The translations under genes and the position numbers were made by a program. The notes below the pieces were generated by a model. The model saw only the letters and a program-made list of their open reading frames with translations, was not told where the DNA came from and did no database searches. From Sinorhizobium shofinae (GTDB lineage Bacteria > Pseudomonadota > Alphaproteobacteria > Rhizobiales > Rhizobiaceae): a stretch of DNA of 64,000 nucleotides. The DNA lies in assembly GCA_001704765.1 (NCBI GenBank), contig MBFK01000104.1:45831-109830 (forward strand). Direction: 5' to 3'. Below are positions 27,016 through 34,229 of this stretch, piece after piece. How positions within the stretch are numbered: position 1 is the stretch's first letter; each line of letters starts with the position of its first letter.

Positions 27016-27747
27016 ATGGTTAGTGCTGCCGAGAAAGCGAATGCCGCACCGGAACAGGACAATACAAAGCCGATGAATGGTCGCGTCGATGCCATCGATC
27101 AGGGCCGGGTCTTCGGCTGGGCCTTCGACCCTGCCACGCCCGACAAGCGGCTTACCATTCGCGTCCTTCTCGACGGCAGCGTGATCGCCGAGGCGATTGC
27201 CGACCGCAATCGTCCCGATCTCAAGCGCAATGGCATCGGCGACGGCAGCCATGCCTTCGAGATCGCCTTGCCGGAGGCGGCCGCCTCGCGTGCCGCCGAT
27301 CTCGTCGTCACGGCATTGGACGGTGGAGGTGTGGAACAGAAGCTCCGTGTGCCTCGGCCCGACGAGCAGGCGGCCGAAGCCCTCATCGCCGCGCCGCTCA
27401 CCAAGGTTCTCGACAAGCTCGACATCCTGATGGCCGCGCAGCGGCAATTGCAGGTTTCGCAGCGCTCACTGTTGCGCGCGCGGACCGACGAGAGCGGCGA
27501 CGACGAGACGGTCGGCCTAGCTGGGCTCAGCAATGGCATTGCAGATCTCAGGATCGAATTCACGCAGCGGCTGAATGATCTGGACGTCCACCTGATGCGG
27601 CTCGACGGCGTGGTGGCGGCAATGGAAAAGAACCTGAACGCCTTGCAGAAGCGTTCGAATGGAGAGCTGAAGCCGTTGTTCCTGCTGCTCTTCGTTCTCG
27701 TCGGTTTCATAGCGGGCGCTGCCCTCTCTGTCTTTGCAGGCTCCTGA
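27016..27747 (+). CDS. wgeE: Membrane-anchored beta-domain and coiled-coil protein (WgeE/ExpE5)
   Basis: Not an enzyme by any motif seen. In 243 residues there are three parts: a beta-sandwich module often found in EPS and adhesion proteins (GRVFGWAFDPATPDKRLTIR, IGDGSHAFEIALP; about residues 21-105), a helical, probably coiled-coil stretch (about 125-210, QRQLQVSQRSLL, LNDLDVHLMRLDGVVAA), and one C-terminal membrane helix (LFLLLFVLVGFIAGAALSVF). This suggests a tail-anchored scaffold with a cytoplasmic domain that could hold glycosyltransferases at the membrane. The start has AGGGGAA upstream. Confidence 0.75.
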   Translation: MVSAAEKANAAPEQDNTKPMNGRVDAIDQGRVFGWAFDPATPDKRLTIRVLLDGSVIAEAIADRNRPDLKRNGIGDGSHAFEIALPEAAASRAADLVVTALDGGGVEQKLRVPRPDEQAAEALIAAPLTKVLDKLDILMAAQRQLQVSQRSLLRARTDESGDDETVGLAGLSNGIADLRIEFTQRLNDLDVHLMRLDGVVAAMEKNLNALQKRSNGELKPLFLLLFVLVGFIAGAALSVFAGS

Positions 27748-27764
27748 GGCGGGAGGGACATCCG

Positions 27765-29984
27765 ATGGTCGATGTAGAACAGGCGCTTGCGCTGGCATCG
27801 CGGCCCGCCGCCAGGATCATGAGGGCTGGAAGGGTCGTCGCCTGCCCAATAGACGAGACCCGCCTCATCGTCATTGGCATGGGTGCTCCCATGGCCGACG
27901 AGCTGCCAGCGGAACTCAATGATGATCCTGCCGCCCGGTCGCTCGCCTCCATCGTCGGCTGGCCATTGGCGTCACCCCTGACGTCAGCGACGCACGGATT
28001 TGCGGCATTGCTGCCGACCGATGGCGCCGATCGTCCGCTCACCACCGTCCGCTTCGGCCAGGATGGGACTGGCAGGCGCTACATCTTCACGCCTCGCACG
28101 GTCTCGATCAGTGACGCTGCCGCGATCCTGGCGGATCTTGCCGGGCCCCACCTTCAGGGCATGTTGGATTCGCTGGTGGACAGGCTGATGGGGAGACCCG
28201 TCGGTCGCAGGCTGCTTTCAGCGGTCATCACCCTGCTGCAATCCGGGACCGCAAGCGACGGGTTCATCGAGCTCCTCGGCGAAACCCAGGACGGAGCGAT
28301 CTTTCTCCGGGGATGGGGCCGCCATCTCGTGCCCGGCGTCTGCCGGGTCGTGGTCAGCGGAGAAAGCCCTGCGGCTACCGAATGCGGGATCGCTACATTT
28401 CCGCGACAGGACGCTCCGGAAGGCGCGGCCGGCTTTGTCGGTCTGCTCCCGGTAAAGGAGCCGCTCAGGGCACGCGACATCGAGGGCCTCGTCTATCGCG
28501 GACGTGGAGCCTGGCGCTATGCGAGGGTTCACGAGCACAGGGTGATTGCCGGGCCGACAGAAACGCCCGGCCATATCCGCTCCGTGCTGCTTCAGACCCA
28601 CAGTTTGCCGGAGGTCCTCCTGCGCCTGCGCGCCGCCGCGAACAGTTTCGACGGCCGGGAGACGATTTCCGCTCTCCCCTTGCCGGTGCGAATGGGCATA
28701 GACAATGTCGTTGCGGCAAATGGCGGCGTCCTGATCTCGGGCTGGCTGCTCGATCCCGAGGGTCATGTTCAAAGCGTCAGGCTGTGCCGTCAGCGAGCCG
28801 AAGCACGGATCGACGATCGCTGGACCCGGCTCGACCGGTCCGACGTGACGGATGCCTTTACCGAGGAGGCGCTGTTTCACAAGGCGCTCGACCATCACCG
28901 CCATTCCCACGGGTTCGTCGTCTTCATGAATGGCCTTGGCGGGGACGTTGCGGCACCCCTGCATCTGGAATTGAAATTGAAGGATTCCCGTCGCGCCTTC
29001 ATGCCGCTGGCGCCGGTTGCGCGAATTCCGGCCCGTGTCGCGGCCCTGCGCCAGATCAAGTCCGTCGACGCCGAAGACTGGGCACTGTCGGAGATCGTCG
29101 ACCGCCAGATCGTTCCGTTTCTGTGTACAGCCGAGAGGCTCTCCCCGACAGTGACCGCGTTTGTCGATGCTGGCCCTTTCGACGCGGCCGCTGGCCCGCC
29201 GATCATCATCGCCGTCGGGGAAGCTGAGGATGGAGACATTGACGCGTATCTCGGGCTGTTGGCGCTCGACCCGGAGACCCGGGGCGCACCCATTGCCGTC
29301 GTGCTGCCCACCGAATGGTTCCGCCGGCAGGCCGAGCGCATCAGGCAACGCGCACAGTTCTATCGGCTGTCGCTCAGGCTGTTATCCGCCGACGAGACGA
29401 GCGACGTCTACGATCTCCTGGAAGCGGGCGTTCGGGCGCTCACGCATGAAACGGTAGTTCTGCTTGCCGGCTCGTTGCTGCCGCATCGGACCGGCTGGTA
29501 CGGCAAGCTGGTCGCCGCCCATGCGGCGCTGAAGGGAAGCGTCATTTCCCCCACGCTTGGCTATGAGGACCATTCCGTTCGTTGGGCCGGAAGCTGGCCC
29601 TCGGCCCAGTCGGACCGGCCGCTCGCCGGCCGCTATGCCGGTTATCCGCTGGGCGCCGTGTCGGGCCTCAAGCTGACGCGGGTCGCGGCGGCGTCCTTTG
29701 AATGCTGCATCATGCCCCGCGAGGCTCTTATGACGGCCGGGGGCTTTTCAGCCGGCTATCTCGGCTCCCAGCAGAAGGGGCTCGATCTTGGTCTGAAGCT
29801 CAGTCGCACCGGAATCCAGTCATATTGGCTCCCCTCGGTTCAGATGCTGGGTTCCGACGAGGCATCTGACCTCGGTGCAGCGGCTGCGGCTCTCGTGGAG
29901 CGGATCGATCAGAAGATCTTCAGTGCCCGTTGGGTTCGGCGCCAAGAGGGCGAAGGCAATCCTGTCGAAAGGGGTTCCGCATGA
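27765..29984 (+). CDS. wgeF: WgeB-like protein with degenerate GT-A domain (WgeF/ExpE6)
   Basis: 739 residues, collinear with WgeB. The module GGVLISGWLLDPEGHVQSVR matches GGLLVGGWFHDP of WgeB. The C-terminal part keeps the GT-A layout: VVLLAGSLLPHRTGWYGKL near residue 564 aligns with VMLNSDVVPSASGWLQ of WgeB (556), and KGLDLGLKLSRTG near 670 aligns with EDSDLCLKIRRSG (661). The acidic residues are lost (NSD to AGS, ED to KG), so sugar-nucleotide and metal binding of the usual kind is unlikely. A structural partner of WgeB or a chain-binding subunit is inferred. It overlaps wgeG by ATGA. Confidence 0.75.
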   Translation: MVDVEQALALASRPAARIMRAGRVVACPIDETRLIVIGMGAPMADELPAELNDDPAARSLASIVGWPLASPLTSATHGFAALLPTDGADRPLTTVRFGQDGTGRRYIFTPRTVSISDAAAILADLAGPHLQGMLDSLVDRLMGRPVGRRLLSAVITLLQSGTASDGFIELLGETQDGAIFLRGWGRHLVPGVCRVVVSGESPAATECGIATFPRQDAPEGAAGFVGLLPVKEPLRARDIEGLVYRGRGAWRYARVHEHRVIAGPTETPGHIRSVLLQTHSLPEVLLRLRAAANSFDGRETISALPLPVRMGIDNVVAANGGVLISGWLLDPEGHVQSVRLCRQRAEARIDDRWTRLDRSDVTDAFTEEALFHKALDHHRHSHGFVVFMNGLGGDVAAPLHLELKLKDSRRAFMPLAPVARIPARVAALRQIKSVDAEDWALSEIVDRQIVPFLCTAERLSPTVTAFVDAGPFDAAAGPPIIIAVGEAEDGDIDAYLGLLALDPETRGAPIAVVLPTEWFRRQAERIRQRAQFYRLSLRLLSADETSDVYDLLEAGVRALTHETVVLLAGSLLPHRTGWYGKLVAAHAALKGSVISPTLGYEDHSVRWAGSWPSAQSDRPLAGRYAGYPLGAVSGLKLTRVAAASFECCIMPREALMTAGGFSAGYLGSQQKGLDLGLKLSRTGIQSYWLPSVQMLGSDEASDLGAAAAALVERIDQKIFSARWVRRQEGEGNPVERGSA

Positions 29985-31300
29985 GCGAGCGGCTCCGCGT
30001 CCTTGTCGTCTCGCATGGCCATCCGTCGCTGTCGCTCGGCGGGGCCGAGATTGCGTCCCACAACCTGCACAAGGGCTTGAAGACGCTGCCTGGTGTCGAG
30101 TCGATCTATCTCGCCCGGACCGGCCACCCCGTTCCGCGCCACGGAGCGTCAGCGCTGATGAGTCTCCGTCTGGCCGTGGACGAAGTGCTCTTCCACGCCG
30201 ACGATTACGACCCCTTCTTCCTGTCCAATGGCGATACGGAGGCAATCCGGCGCGACCTGCTGCGCTTCGCCGGTGATCTCAAACCCCATGTGGTTCACTT
30301 CCATCACATGATCGGCATGGGGCTGGAGGCACTCTACGCCCTTCGCGCGGCCCTGCCGCAATCAGCGATCGTGGTGACATTCCACGAATACCTGTCGATC
30401 TGCCACAACCACGGGCAAATGGTGAAGCGGCCTTCGGGCCAACTCTGCAACGCGGCGTCTCCGATCAGTTGCCACGGGTGCTTTCCCGAGATCCCCGTCT
30501 CCCGTTTCCTGAAGCGGGAGCAATTCGTGCGCGGCATGCTCGACCTTGCCGATGCCTTCGTCTCCCCCAGCATGTTCCTCGCCACGCGCTATGTCGAATG
30601 GGGGATCGACGCCGAGAAGCTCTCGGTGATCGAAAACGGCATCGTCGCGGGGGGTAGCGCCCCTGTCCGCGATCTGCCGGCCGGCACCACCCGCCGCAAC
30701 CGCTTCGCCTATTTCGGGCAGATGACGCCCTTCAAGGGCATCGACGTGCTGATCGATGCGGTTTCGCGCGTGCCGGAGGAAATCTGGGGGGAGGATTCCT
30801 GCCTGATGATCTTCGGCGGCAATCTCGAGCGGCAGCCCTCCGAATTCCAGGAGCGGGTGAAAAAGCTCATCGACGAGGCCGGCCGTCGCGTGCGCTTCTA
30901 TGGCGCCTATCAAAACGCGGAGATGCCACGGCTGATCCGCTCGGTCGATTGGGTGGTGACGCCGTCCACCTGGTGGGAAAACTCGCCGGTCGTCATACAG
31001 GAGGCCCTGCACCACCGCAGGCCGATCATCTGCTCGGATATCGGCGGCATGGCCGAGAAGGTGTCCGACGGAAAGGATGGCCTGCATTTCCGCGCCGGCA
31101 GCGCCCAGGATCTCGCCGATCGGCTTGTCGAGGTGCTGAACGAACCCCAGGCCTGGGATCGGCTGCACGCCAGCATGAGGCCGCCGACGAGCCATATCGA
31201 CTGCGCCTCAGAACATGCCGCGCTTTACCGGCGATTGCTCGAGGATAAGCGGGGCAAGGCGACGGCCGGGCATTCCGGTCCGGTGGCGCAAGCTGGCTGA
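29981..31300 (+). CDS. wgeG: Glycosyltransferase family 4 (WgeG/ExpE7)
   Basis: GT-B transferase of 439 residues, paralogous to WgeD along its length: GGAEIASHNLHKGLK, HVVHFHHMIGMG, SCHGCFPEIPVSRFLKRE, NRFAYFGQMTPFKGIDVLI, and EX7E in WWENSPVVIQEALHHRRP. Active-site residues are intact. The ATG overlapping the wgeF stop has AAAGGGG seven bases upstream; an earlier in-frame ATG at 29930 lies inside wgeF. A RIME1 repeat separates it from wgeH. Confidence 0.87.
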   Translation: MSERLRVLVVSHGHPSLSLGGAEIASHNLHKGLKTLPGVESIYLARTGHPVPRHGASALMSLRLAVDEVLFHADDYDPFFLSNGDTEAIRRDLLRFAGDLKPHVVHFHHMIGMGLEALYALRAALPQSAIVVTFHEYLSICHNHGQMVKRPSGQLCNAASPISCHGCFPEIPVSRFLKREQFVRGMLDLADAFVSPSMFLATRYVEWGIDAEKLSVIENGIVAGGSAPVRDLPAGTTRRNRFAYFGQMTPFKGIDVLIDAVSRVPEEIWGEDSCLMIFGGNLERQPSEFQERVKKLIDEAGRRVRFYGAYQNAEMPRLIRSVDWVVTPSTWWENSPVVIQEALHHRRPIICSDIGGMAEKVSDGKDGLHFRAGSAQDLADRLVEVLNEPQAWDRLHASMRPPTSHIDCASEHAALYRRLLEDKRGKATAGHSGPVAQAG

Positions 31301-31306
31301 AGTCAC

Positions 31307-31414
31307 CTGCAGCGCCGTGCGTCTTTTCAGACGCACAAAGGACGCTGCAGCACTTTGAATCGCGGCATGTTTTTATCCTTAAATCGGCTAGGATTTAAGG
31401 AAACATGCAATAGG
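31307..31414. repeat. RIME1-type rhizobial intergenic mosaic element, copy 1
   Basis: Two palindromes. The first has arms CTGCAGCG (31307-31314) and CGCTGCAG (31343-31350) around an inner stem GTGCGTC/GACGCAC. The second pairs GCATGTTT..CCTTAAATC with GATTTAAGGAAACATGC. Size (108 bp) and architecture fit RIME1. A diverged copy lies at 33700-33800. This copy is inside the wge operon, and its conserved end TAGGAAG provides the apparent ribosome site of wgeH (AGGAAG, 31412-31417). Confidence 0.85.
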
Positions 31415-31422
31415 AAGAGCCC

Positions 31423-32610
31423 ATGGCACGCGTGCTCGTCATGATTCCCTCAGGCGAGGTCTATGACCACGACAATGTCCGCTGGTACGATCATCAGGAC
31501 ATTGAGCGACACATCGACAGCTACCACAATATCGGAGATGCCTTCGTCTTCGACTCCTCGCTGAAGCTCCTGAGCTACGACAGGCTCGGCGTCCTTGAAA
31601 TCTCCGAGTTTCGCCCGGACGTCATCGACCGTCTGCGCGGCGAATACGACTATGTCTTCCTCCGCGGCTCCAACTACATCCACGAAGACATGAACTGGGA
31701 ACAGGCCGTGCCGACCCTGAAGAGGCTCGGCCTCCCGGTAATCGGCTTCGGCATTGGCGCCCAGGCACCAACAGGGGGCAAGATCCGGCTTTCGGACGAG
31801 ACACGGGCAATATTGCATCTCATGGCCGACTCGGCCGCCTCGATCGGCGTGCGCGGCGCCTATTCGGCGCAGGTTCTGTGGGATCTCGGGATCCGCAATA
31901 TCCGCATCATCGGCTGCCCCACCGCCTTTCGGCGCAATGATCCCGAGTTGAGGATCAAGCTGCCGCCTTTGGAACGCATCGAGAAGGTTGGCATCACCAT
32001 CCGCCGCGAGGTCTCGCCGGCCTACGCCCAGGACATCGGGCGCTATCTCACCTTCCAGCGCGAGCTTGCGACGTCGATGGCGCAGCGCTTCGACGCGGTA
32101 TTGATGGCGCAGGGCGAGGTCGAGGAAAAGAAGCTTGTACTCGGAACTGCCGCGCAGCGGGAGGAGGCAATGGCAGCCTTGAAGAACAATGGCTGGGCCG
32201 CGTCCTGGTATCTCGACGAAGCGATGGAGCGGCTTTATCGCGACCGGCTGTTCTACTCCGATGTCGTCGCCGACTACGAGGAGCTCGTCCGCTCGCGGGA
32301 TCTGGTGCTGGGCTACCGGCTGCACGGCAACCTAATGGCCCTGGCCAACGGAGTTCCTTCGATCTATTTCACCTATGACAGCAGGACCTTGGAATTTGCC
32401 GAGACGTTTCAGATCCCCAGCTTCGATGTTTTCGGCCGCCAGGCGTTTCGGCTTGAGGAATACTGGGATCAATCACTGTTCGACAGGTACAACCGCGCCT
32501 GGTATCACACCTATGGCGAGATGCACCGGTTCCTGACCGAGAACGGCGTTGCTCACAAGCTGATCGACACCAGCAAACTCGGCAGAGAGCCGGTTCATAG
32601 GGTCGCATGA
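31423..32610 (+). CDS. wgeH: Polysaccharide pyruvyl transferase family protein (WgeH/ExpE8)
   Basis: 395 residues, same family as the protein at 10415-11764: FLRGSNYIHED, IGFGIGAQAPTGG, SIGVRGAYSAQVLWDLGI, IIGCPTAFRRND, LGYRLHGNLMALANGVPSIY, YDSR and MHRFLTENG. It lacks the C-terminal extension of that protein. Likely function is ketal-pyruvylation of EPS galactose or another sugar using PEP. Two family members in one locus imply two acceptor positions or successive use. The AGGAAG ribosome site lies at the edge of a RIME1 repeat, five bases from the ATG. Confidence 0.82.
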   Translation: MARVLVMIPSGEVYDHDNVRWYDHQDIERHIDSYHNIGDAFVFDSSLKLLSYDRLGVLEISEFRPDVIDRLRGEYDYVFLRGSNYIHEDMNWEQAVPTLKRLGLPVIGFGIGAQAPTGGKIRLSDETRAILHLMADSAASIGVRGAYSAQVLWDLGIRNIRIIGCPTAFRRNDPELRIKLPPLERIEKVGITIRREVSPAYAQDIGRYLTFQRELATSMAQRFDAVLMAQGEVEEKKLVLGTAAQREEAMAALKNNGWAASWYLDEAMERLYRDRLFYSDVVADYEELVRSRDLVLGYRLHGNLMALANGVPSIYFTYDSRTLEFAETFQIPSFDVFGRQAFRLEEYWDQSLFDRYNRAWYHTYGEMHRFLTENGVAHKLIDTSKLGREPVHRVA

Positions 32611-32653
32611 ACTGCAGCCGCAATGCGCCCGGCTTGTCCTTGGCTTTGCCGAG

Positions 32654-32678
32654 GGAACCCGTCACGCGCGATTTCGTT
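32654..32678 (+). promoter_or_regulatory. EcfG/RpoE2-type promoter
   Basis: GGAAC (32654-32658), 16 bases, CGTT (32675-32678): exact match to the general-stress consensus of alphaproteobacteria. The predicted transcription start near 32684 leaves a leader of about 24 bases containing GGGAG before the ATG at 32708. Confidence 0.75.
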
Positions 32679-32707
32679 CTTCCTTGTGATTAAGGGAGTA
32701 CTGCACC

Positions 32708-32890
32708 ATGTTCACCCGAAATGATCGCCAAACGCCCGAAAAGCGGGCCTCAGCCGCCTTCCCGATCGGCGTCCTGTTGCTCGCAATATGCGCCATCTTC
32801 GTCTACTTGACGATCGGCGGCGGGGTGGAGGACAGAACCGACACGGTCGTCTACACGCCGCAGATCGCAGACGCGACCGGACATCGCTGA
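32708..32890 (+). CDS. Small single-helix membrane protein, probable general-stress gene
   Basis: 60 residues: a basic N-terminus (FTRNDRQTPEKRASA), one membrane helix (FPIGVLLLAICAIFVYLTIG, residues 19-38) and an acidic polar tail (GGGVEDRTDTVVYTPQ). GGGAG lies nine bases upstream. The perfect EcfG-type promoter directly before it is the main reason to accept so short a gene. Function unknown; topology suggests the tail faces the periplasm. Confidence 0.65.
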   Translation: MFTRNDRQTPEKRASAAFPIGVLLLAICAIFVYLTIGGGVEDRTDTVVYTPQIADATGHR

Positions 32891-33018
32891 AAATCCTTGG
32901 GGCGGCAAGCCCGCCTGGCGAACGGGCAGCATTTGCGAATTTTTTCAGAGGCAGAGACCGTCCGCGGCTTCGGTATTGCCTCTGTCGCACGTCAGGTCAT
33001 CAGGCAAGCATTTCCGTA

Positions 33019-33043
33019 GGAACAAATGCGACAACAGTGGGTT
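33019..33043 (+). promoter_or_regulatory. EcfG/RpoE2-like promoter
   Basis: GGAAC (33019-33023), 16 bases, GGTT (33040-33043). This keeps the GGAAC-N18-TT core. Predicted start near 33049, just ahead of AGGAG (33057) and the ATG at 33071. Confidence 0.5.
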
Positions 33044-33070
33044 GTCCGGTCATATCAGGAGTTTCAGACC

Positions 33071-33265
33071 ATGACACCCGACCCCATTGGCCCCGGGCCT
33101 GGACCGGGAATAATCCCCCCAAATCCCGTCCCTCCGCTCGGCATTCCCGATCCGCCGACCAAAGAACCGCAACCCGAAAAGCTCCCCGACGAAGAGCCCG
33201 GGAAGCCGCCACGCGAAACGGAAGAACCTCCCCACGCGACGGATAAATCCGGCGGCTCGCTGTAA
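33071..33265 (+). CDS. Small proline-rich hydrophilic protein
   Basis: 64 residues, about one third proline, no helix or signal peptide: TPDPIGPGPGPGIIPPNPVP, then charged repeats such as EPQPEKLPDEEPGKPP. It should be disordered. The ATG at 33071 has AGGAG nine bases upstream and sits about 22 bases after the predicted promoter start, so the in-frame ATG at 33026, inside the promoter, is rejected. A disordered stress protectant is possible but unproven. Confidence 0.55.
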   Translation: MTPDPIGPGPGPGIIPPNPVPPLGIPDPPTKEPQPEKLPDEEPGKPPRETEEPPHATDKSGGSL

Positions 33266-33363
33266 CAGGCCATCCGCCGGACTGCTGCCGTTTTCCCTCG
33301 TTTGCGGCGACGAGCCATGCCCCGGCGAACGCATCCAAAAGATGCAAGCAGAAATAGAAGCTT

Positions 33364-33388
33364 GGAACGAACAGGATCGGAGGCAGTT
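33364..33388 (+). promoter_or_regulatory. EcfG/RpoE2-like promoter
   Basis: GGAAC (33364-33368), 16 bases, AGTT (33385-33388). It keeps GGAAC-N18-TT. Predicted start near 33395, ahead of AAGGGA and the ATG at 33418. Confidence 0.45.
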
Positions 33389-33417
33389 AGGTGCACCAGA
33401 AGCCAAGGGACGCCGAC

Positions 33418-33663
33418 ATGTTCAAGACATGGAACGAATGCGTCATCGTGAATCTGCCCGATCTCGACGGTGTGCAAATCATCTGGACCCCGGCCGAAGC
33501 GGCAAGGTTGCTCAGCGAAGACTGGCCGACCGACCATGGGAGCGCCTACAACGCCGCCCTCAATGCCTGTACCGATGCCCTGCTCGGCACTGCTTCCTGT
33601 GATCGAGCGCGCCAGGCCTTTATCGCAGCGGCGGAAGAGGCGCAGATCACGGTGATGCGTTGA
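33418..33663 (+). CDS. DUF982 domain-containing small protein
   Basis: 81 residues matching the rhizobial DUF982 pattern: W near the N-terminus (FKTWNECVIVNLPDLDGVQI), then TPAEAARLLSEDWPTDHG, then CTDALLGTASCDRARQAFIA and EEAQITV. DUF982 proteins are abundant, uncharacterised small proteins of Rhizobiales. The ATG at 33418 is chosen because it follows the predicted promoter start and AAGGGA. A GTG at 33391 has GGAGG upstream but would lie within the promoter region. It is the third small gene in a row with a stress-type promoter. Confidence 0.75.
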   Translation: MFKTWNECVIVNLPDLDGVQIIWTPAEAARLLSEDWPTDHGSAYNAALNACTDALLGTASCDRARQAFIAAAEEAQITVMR

Positions 33664-33699
33664 TGTACGAACCGGACGCGTCGACAGGACGGCGCGTCA

Positions 33700-33800
33700 C
33701 TACGCGCCGCGCGTCTTATCAGACGCACAAGGTCGCTGTAGACTTTGAGTTGCTCCATGTTTCCTTAGATCGGCTCCGATTTAAGGAAACATGCAGTAGG
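33700..33800. repeat. RIME1-type element, copy 2 (diverged)
   Basis: Shares with copy 1 the core GCGTCTTnTCAGACGCACAA, the ACTTTGA link, and the second palindrome ATGTTTCCTTAGATCG / CGATTTAAGGAAACATGC, ending in AGTAGGAAG. The outer arms have decayed to CTACGCG and CGCTGTAG. It lies between the DUF982 gene and a frameshifted small gene. Confidence 0.8.
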
Positions 33801-33829
33801 AAGTGCGGTCCGCCGTCAGTGACCGGAAA

Positions 33830-34089
33830 TCAAATCTTCTCGCCCGTCACCTTCGGGTGAACGCGGCCGCTATGGTGGACGGAATTGTCCTTTCCGCCTG
33901 CCTCGGTCGGTTCCAAACGCCGCTCCGACATGCCACTCCTGGCCGGTGGCTCGTCTGCACCCGCGGTCGCGGACTCCTGAGCCTGATCAGGTAAGGGCTC
34001 CGGATCCACATGCATATCCTCGGGATCCGGCTTCCATTTGCAGACGGCATCGGCTGATCCGTGCGGTCGTCGTGCTTGAGACTGCTCAT
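33830..34089 (-). pseudogene. Small hydrophilic protein gene, probably frameshifted
   Basis: An ATG at 34089 with a near-ideal AGGAGGAAGG site starts MSSLKHDDRTDQP. In that frame the sequence soon becomes Arg/Ser/Pro-rich and unlike a protein. One frame over it continues sensibly as DAVCKWKPDPEDMHVDPEPL and then SGMSERRLEPTEAGGKDN to a stop at 33830. A single-base loss near 34050 explains both. The rebuilt product would be an acidic, disordered protein of about 85 residues. No family is recognised; a sequencing error is the alternative. Confidence 0.4.
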
Positions 34090-34165
34090 CGTCACGATCC
34101 TTCCTCCTGCGAGATCGAACCGTTGGCTCGCCGCAGGTTCCTTAGGCCGTAGGCGGACGGCATGT

Positions 34166-34191
34166 GGAACCTATCTTCTGACAAGTCTGTT
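34166..34191 (+). promoter_or_regulatory. EcfG/RpoE2-like promoter of the AI-2E-type gene
   Basis: GGAAC (34166-34170), 17 bases, TGTT (34188-34191), i.e. GGAAC-N19-TT. Predicted start near 34197, then AAAGGAG (34214-34220) and the GTG at 34230. Confidence 0.45.
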
Positions 34192-34229
34192 CGGATGGCG
34201 CCCAACTGTTCGCAAAGGAGCATTTTCAC

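Noticed and set aside
33026..33070. Extended N-terminus (MRQQWVVRSYQEFQT) for the proline-rich protein
   Set aside because: It would start between the -35 and -10 of the predicted promoter. The ATG at 33071 has AGGAG at a good distance.
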